The notes under the pieces are model-generated. The model had not been told where the DNA came from and made no database searches. It saw nothing but the letters and a program-made list of their open reading frames with translations. DNA of 64,000 nucleotides from Litchfieldia sinesaloumensis (GTDB taxonomy: Bacteria; Bacillota; Bacilli; Bacillales; Bacillaceae_L): the NCBI RefSeq assembly GCF_900156865.1, contig NZ_LT732529.1:4487292-4551291 (forward strand), written 5' to 3'. A program made the position numbers and the translations under genes. Shown here one piece after another: positions 27,240 through 35,490 of this stretch (position 1 is the stretch's first letter; every line of letters starts with the position of its first letter).

Positions 27240-28721
27240 ATGTCAGCAACATCAGCTGTAAATAATCAGCAATACAACAAAGCAAAGCTTTGGGAAATTG
27301 GTTTCTTCGCATTAAATAATACCGCAACGAATTTATATATGTTCATCTTGGCATTTGTATCCTATTATGCAGCTGGAGTTGCAGGTATTGCGGTTGTTGT
27401 AGTAAGTACAATCTTAATGGCAATGCGAATTTTTGATGGTATCACAGATCCAATCGTAGGATTTTTAGTTGATAAGACGGAAGGTAAGTTTGGTAAGTTC
27501 CGACCATTTATGGTTATCGGAAACATCATTCTAGCCGCTTCTATACTTGTAATGTATAATGTAACTCATCTAGTACCTGAATCGTTTAGACTATTGTTCT
27601 TTATCTTAATTTATGCGGTTCATATTATCGGATATACATGTCAAACGTCTGTAACAAAAGCAGCACAAACAGTTTTAACAAATGATCCAAAACAACGTCC
27701 TTTATTCGCAATCTTTGATGGCGTTTACAACACATTGATTTTCACTGGTGGACAAGTTTATGTAGCGTCTTACCTTGTGAAAAAACACGGTGATTTCAAT
27801 ATGGCATTATTTACAGAATTAAATACTCTTGCAATCATTCTTGCGGGTGTATTTACAGTATTAGCTGTAATTGGACTTTCTAGTAAGGACAAGAAGGAAT
27901 ATTTCGGATTGGCTGAGGATACAGTACAAACAAAATTCCGTGATTTCTGGCCAATCTTAAAAAACAATAAGCCATTGTTAAAATTAGTTACTGCTGTAAC
28001 CGTTGACAAATTAGCATTCTCACTTTTACGTCACGCTGTAGTAGTCGTTATGTTGTTCGGTATCTTGATTGGTGATTATGCATTAAGTGGTACAATTTCA
28101 ATGATCACAATTGTTCCAACGCTATTAATTACTTTCTGGGCAGTAGCAAAGGCAAGAAAAACAGGTATGAAGAAAGCGTTCTTATTCTCAACATGGATTG
28201 CATTAGGTACATTCGTTGCACTAATTGCGATGTTTGTGTTAATTGATGGTTCATCCATTTCAATGAGTAACGTTGGAATTGCAACAGTCCTATTTATTGC
28301 TCTATACACTATGGCAATGGGCTTTGGACAAGTACCGTCAACTCTAGTTAATCCAATGATCGCAGATGTATCGGATTATGAAACTTCAAAATCTGGAAGA
28401 TATGTACCAGGTATGATTGGAACATTGTTCTCTTTTATTGATAAACTCATCACTTCTTTAGCACCTGCTATCGTTGGTTTTGCAGTCGCTTTAATCGGCT
28501 TTAAAGATGCATTCCCATCTGTTACAGATGTGTTAACACCTGAACTTAAAGTAGTAACAATTATCTTAGCGTTCGGTATTCCAGCTCTAGCACTACTTAT
28601 TTCTGGTTTAATTATGAGCCGTTATGAATTAAGTGCTGAGAAAATGGAAGAAATCCAAGCGACAATAGCTGAGAAAAAATCTAAGAATACTACTAAAAAA
28701 GAAGAAAAAATTGCGAACTAA
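27240..28721 (+). CDS. GPH-family (MFS) sugar symporter 2
   Basis: This 493-residue, 12-helix symporter is clearly paralogous to the preceding gene. It shares the NNTATNLY start, the KAAQTVLTNDPKQRPL loop, DGITDPIVGFLVDKTEGKFG and DVSDYETSKSGRYVPGM. GGGAGG precedes the ATG. The C-terminus is Lys/Glu-rich. Each copy has its own promoter region, cre-like site, ROK-like operator and terminator, so the pair arose by tandem duplication including control elements. They may differ in substrate, for example glucuronate versus galacturonate. Confidence 0.9.
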   Translation: MSATSAVNNQQYNKAKLWEIGFFALNNTATNLYMFILAFVSYYAAGVAGIAVVVVSTILMAMRIFDGITDPIVGFLVDKTEGKFGKFRPFMVIGNIILAASILVMYNVTHLVPESFRLLFFILIYAVHIIGYTCQTSVTKAAQTVLTNDPKQRPLFAIFDGVYNTLIFTGGQVYVASYLVKKHGDFNMALFTELNTLAIILAGVFTVLAVIGLSSKDKKEYFGLAEDTVQTKFRDFWPILKNNKPLLKLVTAVTVDKLAFSLLRHAVVVVMLFGILIGDYALSGTISMITIVPTLLITFWAVAKARKTGMKKAFLFSTWIALGTFVALIAMFVLIDGSSISMSNVGIATVLFIALYTMAMGFGQVPSTLVNPMIADVSDYETSKSGRYVPGMIGTLFSFIDKLITSLAPAIVGFAVALIGFKDAFPSVTDVLTPELKVVTIILAFGIPALALLISGLIMSRYELSAEKMEEIQATIAEKKSKNTTKKEEKIAN

Positions 28722-28737
28722 ATAAATTGTAAACGAT

Positions 28738-28784
28738 ATAAGCCCCTTGACTTAGTGAAAGCTATTAAGTTAAGGGGCTTATTC
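28738..28784 (+). terminator. Terminator after GPH symporter 2
   Basis: TAAGCCCCTT pairs with AAGGGGCTTA at the base of an imperfect stem, followed by a T-rich tail. Confidence 0.7.
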
Positions 28785-28963
28785 TTCTATTATAATCATA
28801 GGATATTTTTGAAGCTTAAATGAATCTCTAAATATGGGGTGATTGATAAATACATATGACTGGCTTTCGAGAATACCTAAGAATAAGATTATGCAATTTA
28901 TGTTAAGTTAATTTTGTAGGATTACTCTAACTAACTATTAAATAGAAATGAGGTTATAGTAAC

Positions 28964-30364
28964 ATGAAAAAATTTATGGATGAAACATTCTTATTGTCAA
29001 ATGACACTGCAGTTACTCTGTACAATAATTTCGCGAAAGATATGCCGATCATCGATTATCATTGTCATTTAAGTCCGCAAGAAATTTACGAAAACAAAAC
29101 CTTCAAAAATATTACAGAAGCTTGGTTGTATGGTGATCACTATAAATGGAGAGCGATGAGAGCTAACGGAATCGAAGAAGATTTTGTAACAGGTAATGCA
29201 TCTGATTATGATAAGTTTATTTCTTGGGCAAAAACAGTACCGATGACTATCGGCAATCCATTATACAACTGGACACACTTAGAACTCCAACGTTTCTTTG
29301 ATGTTCATGAGATTTTAAATGAAAAGTCTGCACCGGCAATTTGGGAAAAAGTGAATAATAAGCTTACTGGCGAAGGATTCGGTGCAAGGGATTTAATTAA
29401 AAAATCAAAAGTTGAAGTAGTCTGCACAACTGACGATCCAACCGATTCACTTGAATATCACAAGCTTATTGCTGAAGATACAAGCTTTGATGTCAAAGTA
29501 TTACCAAGTTTCCGCCCAGATAAAGGTTTAGAAATTAACCAAGAAACGTTTGTAGGTTGGGTGAAAAAACTCAGTGAAGTATCTGGTGTTGAGATTTCAA
29601 GCTACGATGACTTCTTAACAGCATTAGAAAATAGAATCGAATTCTTCCATTCGCTTGGAGGACGTGTATCTGACCACGCGCTTAACACAATGATGTATGA
29701 ACATACAACGAAGGAAGAAGCTGCAGCAGTATTTGAAAAAGGAATTAAGGGTGAAAAGGTTTCAGTTGAAGATGAAACTAAGTATAAATCATATACACTT
29801 GTATTCCTTGGCAAAGAATATGCAAAACGCGACTGGGCGATGCAACTACATATTCATGCACTACGTAATAATAACTCTAGAATGTTTAGCAAACTAGGAC
29901 CTGATACTGGTTATGACAGCATTAATGAGGGAGAAATAGCACGTCCATTAAACGAATTATTGGATGCATTAGATAGTGAAGATGCACTTCCAAAAACAAT
30001 TCTTTATTCTCTAAATCCAAATGACAACTACATCCTTGGCACAACAATTGGTAACTTCCAAGGTGGAGGTAAGCCTGGAAAAATGCAATTTGGAACGGCT
30101 TGGTGGTTCAACGATCAAAAGGAGGGTATGCTTGAGCAAATGAAGGCGCTAGCAAACCTTGGCTTATTCAGCCGTTTCATTGGTATGTTAACAGACTCTA
30201 GAAGCTTCCTATCTTATACAAGACATGAATACTTCAGACGTTTGGTTTGTAATTTACTCGGTGAGTGGGTTGAAAATGGAGAGGTACCTTACGACATGGA
30301 TTTACTAGGCGATGTTGTAAAAGGAATCTGCTATAATAATGCAAAAGAATACTTTGAGTTCTAA
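28964..30364 (+). CDS. uxaC: Uronate isomerase, copy 2
   Basis: This 466-residue paralogue of the gene at 8323 has the family motifs: YHCHL (His33, His35), CTTDDPTD, QLHIHALRNNN, NPNDNYILGTTIGNFQ and LTDSRSF (metal Asp near 411). It would convert glucuronate or galacturonate to the matching keto-acid. GAGGT precedes the ATG. It is a single-gene unit behind two GPH symporters. The next pathway enzymes (reductase UxaB, dehydratase UxuA) are not in the window, so they must lie elsewhere. Confidence 0.93.
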   Translation: MKKFMDETFLLSNDTAVTLYNNFAKDMPIIDYHCHLSPQEIYENKTFKNITEAWLYGDHYKWRAMRANGIEEDFVTGNASDYDKFISWAKTVPMTIGNPLYNWTHLELQRFFDVHEILNEKSAPAIWEKVNNKLTGEGFGARDLIKKSKVEVVCTTDDPTDSLEYHKLIAEDTSFDVKVLPSFRPDKGLEINQETFVGWVKKLSEVSGVEISSYDDFLTALENRIEFFHSLGGRVSDHALNTMMYEHTTKEEAAAVFEKGIKGEKVSVEDETKYKSYTLVFLGKEYAKRDWAMQLHIHALRNNNSRMFSKLGPDTGYDSINEGEIARPLNELLDALDSEDALPKTILYSLNPNDNYILGTTIGNFQGGGKPGKMQFGTAWWFNDQKEGMLEQMKALANLGLFSRFIGMLTDSRSFLSYTRHEYFRRLVCNLLGEWVENGEVPYDMDLLGDVVKGICYNNAKEYFEF

Positions 30365-30390
30365 AAAGTAACATTAAGGATTCATTATGG

Positions 30391-30421
30391 ATAGCTCACC
30401 TAATACGTGGGCTATTTTTGA
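30391..30421 (+). terminator. Terminator after uxaC copy 2
   Basis: ATAGCTCAC pairs with GTGGGCTAT, followed by a T-run. Confidence 0.75.
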
Positions 30422-30471
30422 TTTCCAATGATATACTAGCGATAATGAATTTGAGAGGAAGGAAGGTCCAG

Positions 30472-30945
30472 ATGGATAAAAAGTTAGCTCCTAATCATGA
30501 GCATATTGATGACGGGATGATCAAACTTGAAGTAAATATTGATAATATGTCGGGTGAATGGTTGGGGTATGTTATGGATTTATTATTCGATGCAGGTGCT
30601 AATGACGTCTACTACACACCAATCTATATGAAGAAAAATCGACCAGCGGTGCTATTACAACTGTTATGCACCAAACAGAAATTGGGTAAGATGAAGGAAA
30701 TTTTATTTACGGAAACAACAACGCTTGGTTTGAGATACTATCCACTAACCGTCCATCGACTACAGCGAACATTTACCGAGGTTGTTACAAAATGGGGTAA
30801 AGTAACAGTAAAAGAAGGAATCTTCGAAGGAGAAGCGATTCAAAGGTCTCCAGAATATGAGGATTGTCGCAAAATAGCAGAAAACAACAGTATTCCATTG
30901 AAAAAAGTATATGAAGAGGTTTGGAAAGTGCTTAATAAACAGTAA
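30472..30945 (+). CDS. larC: LarC C-terminal-domain protein (LarC2-like)
   Basis: This 157-residue protein corresponds to the C-terminal half (DUF111) of LarC, the nickel-insertion enzyme for the nickel-pincer cofactor of lactate racemase. Typical motifs are EVNIDNMSGEWLGYVMDLLF, GANDVYYTPIYMKKNRPA and RYYPLTVHR. The start at 30472 is preceded by GGAAGG. In Lactobacillus plantarum LarC is made from two frames joined by programmed frameshifting, but no first-half frame lies upstream here: a terminator of uxaC does. It is either a stand-alone half or a relative of different function. LarA, LarB and LarE are not in the window. Confidence 0.75.
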   Translation: MDKKLAPNHEHIDDGMIKLEVNIDNMSGEWLGYVMDLLFDAGANDVYYTPIYMKKNRPAVLLQLLCTKQKLGKMKEILFTETTTLGLRYYPLTVHRLQRTFTEVVTKWGKVTVKEGIFEGEAIQRSPEYEDCRKIAENNSIPLKKVYEEVWKVLNKQ

Positions 30946-31009
30946 TGACAGTTCCTTTGGTTAGAATACTGTCACTAAACCAAAAATACTGTCACTAGAA
31001 AAAATGAAT

Positions 31010-31034
31010 AAAACCCACTGAAACCAGTGGGTTA
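31010..31034 (-). terminator. Terminator after the amidase gene
   Basis: On the minus strand AACCCACTG pairs with CAGTGGGTT and is followed by TTATTC. The stem overlaps the amidase stop codon. Confidence 0.7.
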
Positions 31035-32081
31035 CATATCATTAATTTCCATCTGTATATACTTCTTTGTTTGTGGACCGTAAATGCCATCATCTGCAAG
31101 TGCAGCATACATCGATTGAAATCTTCGAACGGCATCTTCGGTCAAAGGACCATAGCTACCATCGATCATTTTTGGGTCAAAGTTAATGTGTTTTAGTGCA
31201 CGTTGAATCATGCGAACTTCTTCACCTTTGTCCCCTCGTCCCCATACTCCGTCTGGAAGTGGAAACTCTTCATCAGTTGAATTGTTTTGTTTAATAACTT
31301 CTTCAAGTTTACTTAAAGTAGCTGGCCCAACTAGTCCATCTACACCTAATCCATATCGTTTCTGGAATCGCATGACTGCATTCTCAGTTTCAGCACCGAA
31401 GCTACCGTCCGCGCCATAGCGTGGTAGGGGGAAACCAGCTTTAATCAAGTCTTGTTGTATTTCCCTAACAAAAGGACCTGTATTCCCTCTACGAATCGGC
31501 AATCTTGTTGAAACACCAGCAACTACAGGTGCCGGATTGCTTGTAGGAATCCCTTTAAAATCACGGTTATATGATTCTTGGACATCATTTATAAACTCCT
31601 CCCAAGAAATACCATGTGGGCGTAGCGCATTTTGAGGATCTGTTCGTCTAGATGGATCCAAGGCACTATGCGCCACTATATGTCTTTTCGGGTCTAAATT
31701 GAACTTGTCACACAAATAGGCATGATACCAAACATATCGCTTATATGCTTCTTGGAAATTGATTCTCCCACCATGACATAGCTCAACTCCAATTGCCGCA
31801 TCATTCGCATCATCGCCGAAACGCTCATTATCAGCAGTTATATTATAGCGAACGTGCCATGCCTTTTCGGTAAGTGGGATTATTTCTAATACATATTTAT
31901 CATCAATAAAAGTGTGGGCAGATGCACTCGGCTGGGAGCGGTCAAAATAATTTCGATTCCCATACGCAGTGGAACCAGGATTACCTGTATCATGACTTAC
32001 GATAAAACGTACTTTTGAAACTTTTTGTCCTGAACGTGAATTTCCAAAACGAATATAATCTCTTGTAATTGGATACTCCAT
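31032..32081 (-). CDS. N-acetylmuramoyl-L-alanine amidase with two PG-binding domains
   Basis: This 349-residue cell-wall hydrolase cuts the bond between N-acetylmuramate and L-alanine. It has an Amidase_2 domain (residues 1-165) with zinc ligands in FIVSHDTGN and AHSALDPSRRTDP and the catalytic Glu in AIGVELCHGG. Two peptidoglycan_binding_1 repeats follow (about 190-260 and 275-345, each with DGxxGPxT). The start at 32081 (MEYPITR) follows GGAGGTGA. There is no signal peptide, as in CwlA/XlyA-like endolysins. It may act in mother-cell lysis or be a phage-derived enzyme. No other phage genes are nearby. Confidence 0.88.
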   Translation of the reverse strand: MEYPITRDYIRFGNSRSGQKVSKVRFIVSHDTGNPGSTAYGNRNYFDRSQPSASAHTFIDDKYVLEIIPLTEKAWHVRYNITADNERFGDDANDAAIGVELCHGGRINFQEAYKRYVWYHAYLCDKFNLDPKRHIVAHSALDPSRRTDPQNALRPHGISWEEFINDVQESYNRDFKGIPTSNPAPVVAGVSTRLPIRRGNTGPFVREIQQDLIKAGFPLPRYGADGSFGAETENAVMRFQKRYGLGVDGLVGPATLSKLEEVIKQNNSTDEEFPLPDGVWGRGDKGEEVRMIQRALKHINFDPKMIDGSYGPLTEDAVRRFQSMYAALADDGIYGPQTKKYIQMEINDM

Positions 32082-32199
32082 TTCATTCACCTCCATGAAA
32101 AAATGAGTAATCGATTCATTCTATGTTCGTTAAGTTTGTACTGTACCAAAAATATACTTTTGTAACATGGAGGTAATAATGAGGTGAGTAAACAAACAA

Positions 32200-32229
32200 A
32201 AACCGAAGGACCAAATCCCTCGGTTTCTT
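32200..32229 (-). terminator. Terminator after yfhD
   Basis: On the minus strand AAACCGAGGG pairs with TCCTTCGGTTT, followed by a T-run. Confidence 0.7.
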
Positions 32230-32238
32230 AACTAATGA

Positions 32239-32427
32239 TTATTTCTTTTTTCGTTCCTTTGCTCTGGCATCTGCTGCATTTGAACGTGCTAGAGCTTCTA
32301 AATCGTCCTGGTCAGCAAGTTCACGTGAGAACTCTACATCTCGACCATCAGATTTCATGTTCTTTGGAACCTGTGGTAAGCTTGCCTTGTTTTTATCACG
32401 TGTTTTATGTCCTTGTGCTCTTCCCAT
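32239..32427 (-). CDS. yfhD: YfhD-family small protein
   Basis: This 62-residue hydrophilic protein matches YfhD: MGRAQGHKTRDKNKASLPQ at the start, then the acidic EFSRELADQDDLEALARSNA and a basic tail. AGGGGTGG precedes the ATG. YfhD is a small conserved Bacillus protein of unknown function next to YfhE. Its position starts the conserved yfh segment. Confidence 0.85.
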   Translation of the reverse strand: MGRAQGHKTRDKNKASLPQVPKNMKSDGRDVEFSRELADQDDLEALARSNAADARAKERKKK

Positions 32428-32533
32428 TGTCAGACACCACCCCTACATTAATGGAGAGGTTGCAATTTCAACCTACTCAATTATTAGGATGACCTTTAGA
32501 ATCAACTTAATAAGTGGAAATTTGTATGTAATT

Positions 32534-32665
32534 TTAGTGACGAGCCTGTTTTTTAGTGTAGCCACCAGCTTGGTCTGCTAGTTTAAATTCTCTAGAATAG
32601 ACAACCTCTTGCATACTGCTTAATGTACTTTTTGACTTATTGTCACGTCTTTTTTCTTTTGCCAT
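32534..32665 (-). CDS. yfhE: YfhE-family small protein
   Basis: This 43-residue protein matches YfhE: MAKEKRRDNKSKSTLSSMQ, then EVVYSREFKLADQAGGYT. The start at 32665 has GTGAGGA upstream. The frame also opens further back, but that part reads as non-coding. The function of YfhE is not known. The neighbourhood (yfhD, yfhF, recX) supports the name. Confidence 0.85.
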   Translation of the reverse strand: MAKEKRRDNKSKSTLSSMQEVVYSREFKLADQAGGYTKKQARH

Positions 32666-32730
32666 GATAAATTCCTCACTTTCTAAGTAATGTACTATTA
32701 TTTTAACCATCCCAAAAAAATCCAAACAAA

Positions 32731-32754
32731 AAACCCGTTTAAAAAAACGGGTTA
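32731..32754 (-). terminator. Terminator after the acetyltransferase gene
   Basis: On the minus strand AACCCGTTT pairs with AAACGGGTT, followed by TTTTTG. Confidence 0.75.
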
Positions 32755-33309
32755 TGCCTCTTTCAATTGTTCTTCTTCAGTTATATGTCCAACTCGTAGC
32801 GTATGCATTGTATATAAATCCTTGGAAACTTCAAAGAGATTGTAAATATCACCATTAGCATTTAACTGGTCGAGCAAAGTCTTTCTCGTTTCATTTGCAG
32901 AAGTGACAAAAGGTAGCTTTTGAACTGCCTTGGTAGAACGAAGATTTACTTTCTTGACCCTCATGAAAATCGTTTCAATTTCAAGCTCATAAAACAGTTC
33001 TGAAAAGAATGCATCCTTAGCAGCTTGGTTATACCCTTTGCCATGGAATGGCTTACCGAGCCAAGTTCCAAGAAAGCCTGCATTATCTTCGATATCATAT
33101 AGGTTAATTGTACCGATTGGAGAGCCCCATTCATCTAAGATGGTACGTGAAATCAATTCACCACGCTCTTCTGCCTCAATCGTTTGCTTTGTTATAAATA
33201 AAAACTCTTCATATGAATATGCTTTTTGACGCACAAATGGGAAGACATCTGGGTGCACCATAAGATCATAAAGAGCTTGACAATCTTGAAGTTCACGCTT
33301 TTTTAGCAT
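32752..33309 (-). CDS. GNAT-family N-acetyltransferase
   Basis: This 185-residue protein has the GNAT fold of the RimJ/RimL type: MLKKRELQDCQALYDLMVHP at the start, the beta-strand GTINLYDIEDNAGFLGTWLG and the acetyl-CoA loop FHGKGYNQAAKDAF (near residue 90). It would transfer an acetyl group to a protein N-terminus or small amine. The ATG at 33309 follows GGAGG. It lies between yfhE and yfhF, where B. subtilis 168 to my knowledge has no such gene, so it may be an insertion. Confidence 0.8.
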   Translation of the reverse strand: MLKKRELQDCQALYDLMVHPDVFPFVRQKAYSYEEFLFITKQTIEAEERGELISRTILDEWGSPIGTINLYDIEDNAGFLGTWLGKPFHGKGYNQAAKDAFFSELFYELEIETIFMRVKKVNLRSTKAVQKLPFVTSANETRKTLLDQLNANGDIYNLFEVSKDLYTMHTLRVGHITEEEQLKEA

Positions 33310-33666
33310 CAGTTTCGCCTCCAATGTGAGGACAGACCGGACCTGTGGTATGTCGAATCCACCCTCGAAATTTTTTGTGTGATGTTCAAGTAAACATCAC
33401 TAAGAGATAAAAAATTTCGGGGTGGGAATCGAACCCACTAGAACCAGTGAAACTGGTGGCGCACCATTTGCCTTCCCTAAAGTTAGCCAATTTTTGTTAG
33501 CCAAATTTAAGTTAATATTCTATTGTTGAGCACAATTTTTTTACTTCACTCTCTAGGTATCATACTCGAAACTTTTGTAAAAATAAATAGGTTTTTTGTG
33601 AAATTTTTGTATCAAATTATTGGTAATTTCGACGTATCTATTTGATTCTTGTAGAATTATGTCGAG
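33310..33666. other. Structured intergenic region with tRNA-like elements
   Basis: About 357 bp without a gene. The half nearer the acetyltransferase (33330-33481) is full of inverted repeats: a tRNA-like cloverleaf on the minus strand (33415-33481), a central hairpin GTGATGTT/AACATCAC (33379-33400) and a weaker tRNA-like fold on the plus strand (33334-33370). The rest (33482-33666) is A+T-rich with no clear feature. Confidence 0.6.
33415..33481 (-). ncRNA. tRNA-like cloverleaf, possible degenerate tRNA
   Basis: Read on the minus strand: TTTAGGG can pair with CCCGAAA (6 of 7) as acceptor stem. GGC/GCC closes a D-like loop containing GG. ACCAG-TTTCA-CTGGT forms an anticodon-like hairpin with only a 5-nt loop. 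A 4-nt variable region TCTA follows, and GTGGG-TTCGATT-CCCAC is a perfect T-arm with consensus loop. A run of six T follows at once and no CCA is encoded. It is 67 nt in all. It could be a tRNA pseudogene, a tRNA-mimic RNA or part of a mobile element end. Confidence 0.4.
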
Positions 33667-34575
33667 TTACTTTTTGAGAATGTTAATGAGTGCCTTATCG
33701 AGTTTTTCATAGGTAAAGGAAAACCCTTGCTCCATCAGTTTTTTCGGTAGCACTTTCTGTCCTTTTAAAACCAATATGCTCATTTCACCGAGTAATAACC
33801 TTAAGGCAAAACCAGGTACAGGTAACCAGTGAGGCCTATTCATGATTGTGCCAACAGTTTGACCAAAGGTTTTCATTTGTAAGGGGGTAGGGGAGGTAAA
33901 GTTGACCGGTCCACTAAGATTCTCTATGTGTAATAAAAATTCGATTCCTTTTAAGACATCATCAATATGAATCCATGATAACCATTGATTTCCGGAACCA
34001 ATCGTACCTCCAATATAAAAATGGTAAGGTAAAATCATACGAGATAGTGCTCCAGCACCCTCACCTAGTACAACACCAAGACGTAAATAACAAGTGCGAA
34101 TTCCAAATTCGGAGGCTTTTGACGCTTCATTCTCCCAAGTAGCAACCGTTGTTGCAAGAAAATCACTACCCCTTTGTTTGGACTCTTCCGTAAAGGTCTC
34201 GAATACGGAAGTTCCATAAATCCCAATTGCACTCGCATTTAAAAACACTTTAGGTTTCTTCGGGAGGGAAGCGATGATGCGAAGTGTCTCCTTTGTTGCT
34301 GTCACCCGGCTATCCACGATTCGTTTTTTTCGAGAATCTGTCCAACGTCCACTGTTTAGTGACTCTCCAGCCAAGTTTATGAAGGCATCCATATCCATTA
34401 ACTCTGCTTCTGGATTACTATTTGGAGTGAGCCATTCCACATAATGGAGTGTTGGTTGACTACTTGTTTTGTCTCTGCTTCTTGTTAATATAAACACTTC
34501 ATGATTTTGACTTAAAAGATAGTCAGTAAGTCGCTTTCCTACAAAACCGGTTCCACCTGCTATTGCAATCTTCAT
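33667..34575 (-). CDS. yfhF: TIGR01777-family epimerase YfhF
   Basis: This 302-residue protein of the extended short-chain dehydrogenase type has a nucleotide-binding GGTGFVGKRL (residues 6-15), INLAGESLNSGRWTD (near 87), ASAIGIYG (near 113) and the C-terminal DUF1731 region starting near 245 (PVPGFALRLLLGEMS). AAAGGAAG precedes the ATG. The related E. coli YfcH has no firm function. It is divergent from recX, as in B. subtilis yfhF-recX. Confidence 0.9.
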   Translation of the reverse strand: MKIAIAGGTGFVGKRLTDYLLSQNHEVFILTRSRDKTSSQPTLHYVEWLTPNSNPEAELMDMDAFINLAGESLNSGRWTDSRKKRIVDSRVTATKETLRIIASLPKKPKVFLNASAIGIYGTSVFETFTEESKQRGSDFLATTVATWENEASKASEFGIRTCYLRLGVVLGEGAGALSRMILPYHFYIGGTIGSGNQWLSWIHIDDVLKGIEFLLHIENLSGPVNFTSPTPLQMKTFGQTVGTIMNRPHWLPVPGFALRLLLGEMSILVLKGQKVLPKKLMEQGFSFTYEKLDKALINILKK

Positions 34576-34673
34576 TATGTTCTTCCTTTCGTTCCTTTTC
34601 CTACATAATTCAATAACTTTTCCATATATCCTCTAAAATTCTTGTGCTACTATATAAGGGAGGTGTAATTCAA

Positions 34674-35486
34674 ATGGCAATTATAGCAAAAATCACAACT
34701 CAAAAGAAAAATGCAGAGAGATATAATATTTTTCTTGATCATGGCAAGGGCGAGGAGTATGCGTTCAGCGTTGATCAAGACATTCTTATTCGTTTTCAAC
34801 TAAAAAAAGGAATGGAACTGGATGAGCTAGATATCACAGAAATTCAGTTTGAAGACGAAGTGAAGAAAGCCTTTAATATGGCGCTTACTTTTTTATCGTA
34901 TAGAATGCGCTCCAAAAAAGAAATTGTGGATTACCTTAAGAAAAAAGAAGTGGATGACCCGATTATTCCCGATGTAATCCATAAACTTATTGATTATAAG
35001 TATATAAATGATGAGGAATTCGCGAAAGCGTATGTCCGCACTCAAGTCAATACAGCAATCAAGGGACCAGAGGTTATTAAACAAGAGCTTATTGAAAAGG
35101 GTATTGAACAGGATATCCTTTTGAAGAGTCTTTTCCTATATACGATGGGCGAGCAGGTTGAAAAGGCAATAAAGCTCATCTCAAAAACAATCCCAAAGAA
35201 CAATAAAGCCTCAGAACGTCAGACAAAGCAAAAAATTGAGCAAACACTACAACGCAAAGGTTTTACATGGGATGTTATCCAAATCGCCATGGAAGAGGCA
35301 GTTATTGAAAAAAATACGGATGAAGAGTGGGGTGCTCTCGAGCATCATGGTATGAAAGCTCACCGTAAATACTGTAAATTAGAAGGCTGGGAATACGAGC
35401 AAAAGATGAAACAAGCTCTCTTCCGCAAAGGGTTCGATTTAGATATGATTGAAAAATACATTAACGATATTAAGGATGGAGACTAG
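34674..35486 (+). CDS. recX: Recombination regulator RecX
   Basis: RecX binds RecA filaments and limits recombinase activity. This 270-residue protein has the all-helical three-repeat RecX fold: AFNMALTFLSYRMRSKKEIVD (part of repeat 1, near residue 65), the YINDEEFAKAYVRTQV segment (near 110) and further three-helix repeats. Start 34674 (MAIIAKI) follows GGGAGGTG. It is about the size of B. subtilis RecX. It lies 4 bp before yfhH and shares a divergent promoter region with yfhF. Confidence 0.9.
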   Translation: MAIIAKITTQKKNAERYNIFLDHGKGEEYAFSVDQDILIRFQLKKGMELDELDITEIQFEDEVKKAFNMALTFLSYRMRSKKEIVDYLKKKEVDDPIIPDVIHKLIDYKYINDEEFAKAYVRTQVNTAIKGPEVIKQELIEKGIEQDILLKSLFLYTMGEQVEKAIKLISKTIPKNNKASERQTKQKIEQTLQRKGFTWDVIQIAMEEAVIEKNTDEEWGALEHHGMKAHRKYCKLEGWEYEQKMKQALFRKGFDLDMIEKYINDIKDGD

Positions 35487-35490
35487 TAAG

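Noticed and set aside
28908..28937. Possible further ROK operator before uxaC copy 2
   Set aside because: TTAATTTTG and CTAACTAA resemble half sites but the spacing and arms are poor, so it is not listed as a site.
31032..32081. Prophage remnant around the amidase
   Set aside because: The enzyme looks endolysin-like, but no holin, structural, integrase or att-like sequences are near, so a single gene is the safer reading.
33415..33481. Calling a functional tRNA gene
   Set aside because: The anticodon-like loop has five bases, one acceptor pair is missing and no CCA or normal anticodon can be read, so only a tRNA-like structure is claimed.
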